The position numbers and the translations under genes are program-made. Of a DNA stretch of 48,041 nucleotides, positions 43,356 through 48,041 are shown piece after piece. The stretch's first letter is position 1; every line of letters begins with the position of its first letter. The DNA comes from Parachlamydiales bacterium (GTDB lineage: Bacteria > Chlamydiota > Chlamydiia > Chlamydiales > SM23-39): NCBI GenBank assembly GCA_019694475.1, contig JAIBBX010000001.1, positions 79,960-128,000 of the forward strand. The letters run 5' to 3'. A model generated the notes under the pieces. The model did no database searches, had not been told where the DNA came from, and saw nothing but the letters and a program-made list of their open reading frames with translations.

Positions 43356-44384
43356 ATGAATAGTGCCAATTTAAATTTAGGTTACTACGGTGTTTTTGCC
43401 GAAGAGCATTGGAAACGAAAGCAATTTCATGACGATCTCGTTTTCATTCCAAATGCTCGCGAAGCAGCCTCTTTGACCATTGATGCAAATTCGATGGTCC
43501 GCAACTCAGTCGCTGCTGCACAATCGTCCAACGTGATCCCTGTTGCCACTGGCTCTGCTTTCATCGCGGGTTCATCAGTGGTTGGGGGCGTTTTGGGGCT
43601 GCCGGTAGGTTTTTCTATCATGAGAGATACTGCTATTCGATCAAAAGCCGCCTATGATTGCGGAGATACGGCAGGAGCAGTCCATCAAACTGTTTGGGGG
43701 CTTGGCGGGGCTGGGTATACTGGACTGTCGGGTCTGCTCGCGGCGGATGGAATCGCTTCGCTTCAAGGCGCTGCAATCTCCTCATCTTTGATTCCCGGCA
43801 TAGCGACTTCCGGATTTTTGATGGCCGCAGGGATTTTGGGCTATAGCGGCTACGGATTGAAAGAGACTTTTCAGTTTAAAAATGGCTTGAAAGATGCCCA
43901 AGATAAAGGGGGCGAAAGAGCGGCGGTCGATTTCCTCAATCGGCAAATTTCTTTGACTTATGGAGAAATCGCAGGAAAGGACGATGATGAGCTTGCGAAA
44001 GCGCTCCAAAAGAAATGGAACGCTCTTGAAAGAAGAGTCGGCGCTGATTGCGCGTGCAAAATCCGAGAGGAGTTGCCGGGACTTTTAAGAGAATTCGATC
44101 CGGAAAAGGCGAAAGGGCTGATTCTTGAAGTTGAAAAATCGAATTTCAAACAGAGAGTCAAGCACATCACTCTTTTTGTGATCGGGCTCATCACTATAGC
44201 TGCTTTTTTAGGTATTTTGTTGACTGCTGGGCCTTTATCGCCTCTTCTATTTGCGATAGGCGCAGTCCTCTGGCTTGCTGTCGATTCATCGAGTTTGCAT
44301 AACTATATAGGCGAAAAATGTTGGGCTTGGCATTCTAAGGATCAAGAGGAAGTGCCTTGCCAGACGATAGCTCAAGCGTCCTAA
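43356..44384 (+). CDS. Multi-hydrophobic membrane protein, Inc-like (member 2)
   Basis: A 342-residue protein that resembles the preceding one in layout: Gly-rich hydrophobic segments in the first half (about 63-85 and 105-170), a charged helical middle part with FLNRQISLTYGEIAGK and EFDPEKAKGLILE, and a C-terminal hydrophobic pair at about 270-292 and 294-315. FQFKNGLKDAQDK (about 170-182) parallels a segment in the first protein by position. Two short acidic stretches occur. A ribosome site AGGAAAGG lies just before the ATG. The 3' end overlaps xerD by 28 bases. Confidence 0.75.
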   Translation: MNSANLNLGYYGVFAEEHWKRKQFHDDLVFIPNAREAASLTIDANSMVRNSVAAAQSSNVIPVATGSAFIAGSSVVGGVLGLPVGFSIMRDTAIRSKAAYDCGDTAGAVHQTVWGLGGAGYTGLSGLLAADGIASLQGAAISSSLIPGIATSGFLMAAGILGYSGYGLKETFQFKNGLKDAQDKGGERAAVDFLNRQISLTYGEIAGKDDDELAKALQKKWNALERRVGADCACKIREELPGLLREFDPEKAKGLILEVEKSNFKQRVKHITLFVIGLITIAAFLGILLTAGPLSPLLFAIGAVLWLAVDSSSLHNYIGEKCWAWHSKDQEEVPCQTIAQAS

Positions 44385-45235
44385 AACGAGATTTTCTCGA
44401 TTATATCCGCTCCGAAAAAGGCTTGTCTGTTCATACAGTAGAAGCTTACGGACGCGATATTTCTACATTTCATATCTTTATTCAAAAGTCATTCAAAGAA
44501 GTCACTCCGGAAGATGTGTTGGGATTCATTTCCCATTTGAGGGCAAAATCGTTTGCCAGTTCCTCGATCTGCCGCATGTTGGTGGCCGTGAAAGTTTTCT
44601 ACCGTTTTCTGAAGAAAGAAGGAGAAATCAAAGTCGATTTTGGCCGATATTTCGACACCCCTAAGTTGTGGCAGCTCATTCCTGAGGTGCTCTCCACAGA
44701 AGAAGTGGATGCCTTATTGGCTCAGCCGAAAGGGGATGATGCAATCGGATCGAGAGATAAAGCCATTTTGGAGATTTTGTATGCAACTGGAATGAGAGTA
44801 TCTGAATTATGCAGTTTGAGAATGAATGATTTGAGCGATACGTTTGTGAAAGTGAGAGGAAAAGGAAAGAAAGAGCGGATCATCCCTGTAGGAAAAAAGG
44901 CGATTGCAGCAGTCGATGAATATCTATTGCGGTTCAGAGGAGAGGTAAGGGAAGAAAACGGCCCGCTTTTTGTTTCATCTAGAGGAAAACCGATCGATAG
45001 GATCACCGTTTGGAACCGAGTGAAAGCATATGCGAGATCTGCGGGGATAGTGAAGTCTATTTCTCCGCACACTTTGCGACATTCATTTGCAACGCATCTT
45101 TTGGAAAATGGAGCGGATCTAAGGCTGATTCAGGATATGCTGGGCCATGAAGATATCGGCACGACAGACCGGTACACTCACGTCACAGGCAACAGGCTAA
45201 AGGCTGCCTTCAAAGCCTTCCATCCCCGCCCTTAA
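44357..45235 (+). CDS. xerD: Tyrosine site-specific recombinase, XerD-like
   Basis: A 292-residue phage-integrase-family recombinase. An N-terminal SAM-like domain (10-100) is followed by the catalytic domain with R147 (ATGMRVSEL), K171 or 172 (GKGKKERIIP), H238 and R241 (HTLRHSFATHLL), H264 (LGHEDI) and the tyrosine nucleophile Y273 (TDRYTHV). The GADLR and THV wording favours XerD over XerC. It resolves chromosome dimers at dif. The start is a TTG at 44357 with GAGGA six bases before; no ATG is available. Confidence 0.9.
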   Translation: MPDDSSSVLKRDFLDYIRSEKGLSVHTVEAYGRDISTFHIFIQKSFKEVTPEDVLGFISHLRAKSFASSSICRMLVAVKVFYRFLKKEGEIKVDFGRYFDTPKLWQLIPEVLSTEEVDALLAQPKGDDAIGSRDKAILEILYATGMRVSELCSLRMNDLSDTFVKVRGKGKKERIIPVGKKAIAAVDEYLLRFRGEVREENGPLFVSSRGKPIDRITVWNRVKAYARSAGIVKSISPHTLRHSFATHLLENGADLRLIQDMLGHEDIGTTDRYTHVTGNRLKAAFKAFHPRP

Positions 45236-45237
45236 AG

Positions 45238-45306
45238 AAACAGGATATACAGGATATGCATGATGGATTAAATTCCGGCCTTTGGCCGGCGACGCAGATC
45301 CTGCGT
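45238..45306 (+). repeat. Interspersed hairpin repeat, family 1, copy C
   Basis: AACAGGATATACAGGATATG, then GATGGATTAAATT, then CCGGCC-TTT-GGCCGG (45275-45289) and a second small hairpin ACGCAG-ATC-CTGCGT (45292-45306). It fills the gap between two convergent genes (xerD and the RND pump) and overlaps the first base of the pump stop codon. Confidence 0.65.
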
Positions 45307-48041
45307 TACTTTCTCGATAATTTGCTTCTGAGTTTTTCTTGCAAGGTTTCGAAGTAGTAGTAGAGCACTGGAGTGAGCAGCAGCGTGAGAAGCTGTGAAA
45401 AGATCAGCCCGCCTACGATGCAAACCCCAAGACCGATGCGGCTATGCGCCATTGCCCCGCCGATGCCTAAAGCGATCGGCACGGCTCCCATCCCAGCGCA
45501 AATTGTCGTCATCAGGATCGGACGGAAACGGATGAGACATGCTTCAATGATCGCATCATAGGCCGATTTCCCCTCGGTTTCCACCGCATTGATCGCAAAG
45601 TCAATCATGATGATCCCGTTTTTCAAAACGATCCCAATCAGAAGAATCAGTCCTACAAATGAATAGATCGATAGGGACTGGCCAAAAAGATAAAGAGTGA
45701 GGAGGCCGCCAAGAAGCGTAGGAGGAAGCGCGCTCATTACAGTGAGAGGGTGGATGAAGCTCTCATAGAGAATGCCGAGAATGACGTAGATGACGAAAAA
45801 GGATAGCAAAACAAGAAAGTTGAGGGTGTCGAAAGACGATTTGAAGACGTCGGCCGTTCCGATCACTTGTCCGTACACTTGGGAGGGCATGTCTTTGGTC
45901 ATTTTTGTAAGCTCGTCTAAGCAGGTTCCAAGAGGGATTGAATCAGCTGGGTTGAAGGAAATGCCGACGGATGGCAGGCCATCGATGTGGTTCACCATGA
46001 GCGGGCCCACCGTTTCTTTTACATCCAAGATCTCGGAAAGGGGAACTTGGGCCCCTGTGGTTGAAGTGACGTAAAGTTTCGATAGGACTGTAGGATCGCG
46101 GTAAAAACGGGGAAGTGTTTCGATGATTACGTCGTATTGATTGACTTGCGCGTTGATTTGGGAAATTTTGTTGTCCGAGTAGGCGTACTGGAAATAATTT
46201 TCGATGGCATCGGCAGTGACATTGTAGTTGTACGCTTTTTCCCGATTGATCCGCAATTCCCATTGGGGCTGATGGATCCTAAGATCGCTTGATACCTGTG
46301 CAAAGTGGGGATTTGCCTGCATTTTTTGGACAAGTTTTGGACCATATTCGTAAAGAGCATCTCGGTCAATACTCGTCAAAGAATACTGGTAAAGCGCTGT
46401 AGCAGTAGTGCCGATTTGCAAATTGATGAGAGGGAGGGGAGAAATGTAAACATTCACTCCCGGGATGCGGCCTGTTGCGCCGCTTAAACCCGTCAGCACT
46501 TCATTCATAGGTTTGCGTTCATTGAACGGTTTTAGACGGAAAAAGAGGAGGCCGTCATTTGGGTTAGAATAAGAGCTAATCGAAAGGATGGAATCGATAT
46601 TTGGATCTTCGATTGCGATTTTGTTGATCTCTTCGTGGTATTTGGCCATGAGAAAAGGCGAAGTTCCATCCCGCGCTAGAGTATAACCCTCAAGGAATCC
46701 GATATCATCAGGGGGGAGAAAATCTTTTTTCACAGCGGTGAAAAGAATAGATGAGAAGCCGATGCAAGAAATGCCGATCCCAAGCATGATCAAACGGTGA
46801 TTCATCGCAAAATGAAGACACGGTTCGTAGAGCTTGCGCATTTTTTCGTTCATTGCATCTGCAATCCGTTCCATTTTCGTTTTTCGATCGGTTTCATAGG
46901 GACGGATGAATCGGGAGGAGAGCATGGGGATGAGGGTCAAAGAAATGAAACCTGAAAATAGGACTGCTACGATGATGGTCACTGAAAGTTCCCGGAAGAG
47001 CCGTCCCACAACTCCTCCCATAAAAAGAAGGGGGATGAAAGCGGCAGCTAAGCATAAAGTCATACTTAGAACGGTGATACTGATTTCCTTAGAACCTTTT
47101 AGAGCGGCATCAAAGGGAGTTTCTCCCATCTGTGCATGGCGCACATTGTTTTCCAATACGACGATCGCATCGTCGACTAGAAACCCGATAGAAAGGGTGA
47201 GTGCAAGCAAAGAAAGAATATCGATGCTGAACCCCAAGAGGTACATGATTGCAAAAGTTCCGAAGACCGAAAGGGGGAGAGAGATCGCTGGAATGATCGT
47301 ATTGAGCCCTTTTCCTAAGGAAACAAAGATCACAGCGACGACTAGGCAAAAAGCAATGAATAGTGTTCGTTTGACATCGGCAACACCTTCGATAATCGCA
47401 TCTGATTGATCGTAAATTGTTTCGATTGTCATAGAGCTAGGAAGCTGAGGAATCAGCTTTTTTAGCTGCGCTTTGATCCCGCTGACGATTTCGACTGTGT
47501 TCATCCCAGGAAGGCGCTGGATGGACAAAATGATGCAATCTTCAACTCCATTTTTCGTGACGTATTTTTGGGTGAATTTGTCATTTTGAACGCTATCTAA
47601 GGCCCTGCCCACATCTTTGATTTTAACGAGATCGCCATCTTTGTTTTTGATGATCAGTTCGCTGTAGCCTGGAGCACGCAGAATCTGCCCGTCGACATCG
47701 ATTGTGTAGTCATCCCTTTCGCCGTAGAGGGTACCAAGAGGCAGGTTGACGTTGGTCGTCTGGATCGATTGAGTCACTTTGTCGAGACCCAGATTTTTAG
47801 CCGCTAGTTTTTCAGGATCAACTTGTACTCGGACAGCGTAGGGAGAGCCATAAGTTGTCACTTGGGCGACCCCTTCAATCATGGAAATTCTTTCGCCGAT
47901 GAAAGTATTGCCGTAATCATATAGATCGGAAAGAGTCATGTTTGGACAACGGATCACATAGAAGAGGATGGGAGTGGCAGCCGGATTCACTTTGTCATAG
48001 CTGGGCGCACTTGGCAAGTTCGTCGGCAGGTTAGGGGCTGC
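45306..48041 (-). CDS. RND multidrug efflux pump, inner-membrane subunit (partial, N-terminus beyond the window)
   Basis: The frame stays open to the right edge, giving 911 residues of an AcrB/MdtC-type transporter (HAE1 family). The proton-relay helix LSIGFLVDDAIVVLEN contains the paired aspartates (DD), and IGIVLKNGIIMIDFA contains the relay lysine. NPAATPILFYVIRCP lies near the start of the visible part. The last helices are complete (GLGVCIVGGLIFSQLLTLLLTPVLY), and the protein stops at 45306. Such pumps work with a periplasmic adaptor and an outer-membrane channel. The adaptor gene, if linked, would lie beyond 48041. Confidence 0.93.
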   Translation of the reverse strand, partial: AAPNLPTNLPSAPSYDKVNPAATPILFYVIRCPNMTLSDLYDYGNTFIGERISMIEGVAQVTTYGSPYAVRVQVDPEKLAAKNLGLDKVTQSIQTTNVNLPLGTLYGERDDYTIDVDGQILRAPGYSELIIKNKDGDLVKIKDVGRALDSVQNDKFTQKYVTKNGVEDCIILSIQRLPGMNTVEIVSGIKAQLKKLIPQLPSSMTIETIYDQSDAIIEGVADVKRTLFIAFCLVVAVIFVSLGKGLNTIIPAISLPLSVFGTFAIMYLLGFSIDILSLLALTLSIGFLVDDAIVVLENNVRHAQMGETPFDAALKGSKEISITVLSMTLCLAAAFIPLLFMGGVVGRLFRELSVTIIVAVLFSGFISLTLIPMLSSRFIRPYETDRKTKMERIADAMNEKMRKLYEPCLHFAMNHRLIMLGIGISCIGFSSILFTAVKKDFLPPDDIGFLEGYTLARDGTSPFLMAKYHEEINKIAIEDPNIDSILSISSYSNPNDGLLFFRLKPFNERKPMNEVLTGLSGATGRIPGVNVYISPLPLINLQIGTTATALYQYSLTSIDRDALYEYGPKLVQKMQANPHFAQVSSDLRIHQPQWELRINREKAYNYNVTADAIENYFQYAYSDNKISQINAQVNQYDVIIETLPRFYRDPTVLSKLYVTSTTGAQVPLSEILDVKETVGPLMVNHIDGLPSVGISFNPADSIPLGTCLDELTKMTKDMPSQVYGQVIGTADVFKSSFDTLNFLVLLSFFVIYVILGILYESFIHPLTVMSALPPTLLGGLLTLYLFGQSLSIYSFVGLILLIGIVLKNGIIMIDFAINAVETEGKSAYDAIIEACLIRFRPILMTTICAGMGAVPIALGIGGAMAHSRIGLGVCIVGGLIFSQLLTLLLTPVLYYYFETLQEKLRSKLSRK

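Overview
The window reads as chromosomal DNA of an environmental chlamydia (order Parachlamydiales or similar; perhaps Waddlia-like, which is a guess from moderate G+C and gene content). Three things suggest this. First, there is a type III secretion translocon operon with a SycD/LcrH chaperone. Second, several adjacent gene pairs match the order I remember from Chlamydia trachomatis: holA, a tetrapyrrole-methylase-like gene, hemW, a small acidic coiled-coil gene, sucA and sucB (CT047 to CT055), and a HAD hydrolase near fabI (CT103/CT104). Third, FabI is plant-like and many proteins have Inc-like paired hydrophobic segments. No rRNA, tRNA, CRISPR array or insertion sequence was seen.

Layout. 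1-4.8 kb: the start of an MFS transporter (cut by the window edge), a 731-residue orphan, and a two-gene minus-strand unit whose larger product looks like a PI4K/actin-fragmin-kinase-fold kinase. 4.5-4.8 kb holds two kinds of interspersed hairpin repeat. 4.8-7.6 kb: an Mla/MCE lipid transport operon (mlaE-mlaF-mlaD). 7.7-10.3 kb: an APC amino-acid permease convergent with a repeat-plus-membrane protein. 10.4-13.1 kb: the type III translocon operon. 13.3-17.9 kb: tamA-tamB for outer-membrane assembly. 18-20.8 kb: hemL, a membrane protein, a FliO-like protein and a Pro/Ala/Gln repeat protein. 21-24 kb: HAD hydrolase, a conserved orphan and fabI. 24-26.4 kb: a repeat-containing membrane protein, parA and a small membrane protein. 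26.5-35.8 kb: OsmC, holA, the methylase, an SlyD-type isomerase, hemW, the acidic coiled-coil protein, and a 2-oxoglutarate dehydrogenase operon sucA-sucB-lpdA. 36-37.4 kb: a small Inc-like protein, a DUF1858-IscA fusion, a [2Fe-2S] ferredoxin and a 53-residue ORF. 37.6-44.4 kb: four host-interaction candidates (a coiled-coil protein, a Pro/Lys-rich protein and two related Inc-like membrane proteins) interrupted by adk. 44.4-48 kb: xerD and the C-terminal 911 residues of an RND efflux pump.

Housekeeping genes (haem, fatty acid, TCA, Fe-S, replication, envelope biogenesis) alternate with lineage-specific genes that look like secreted or inclusion-membrane proteins. The latter often carry their own near-consensus promoters in AT-rich gaps. 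Many genes overlap by 1-11 bases within operons, and several convergent pairs overlap at their 3' ends, so the genome is compact. All functional assignments come from reading motifs by eye; no database search was run.
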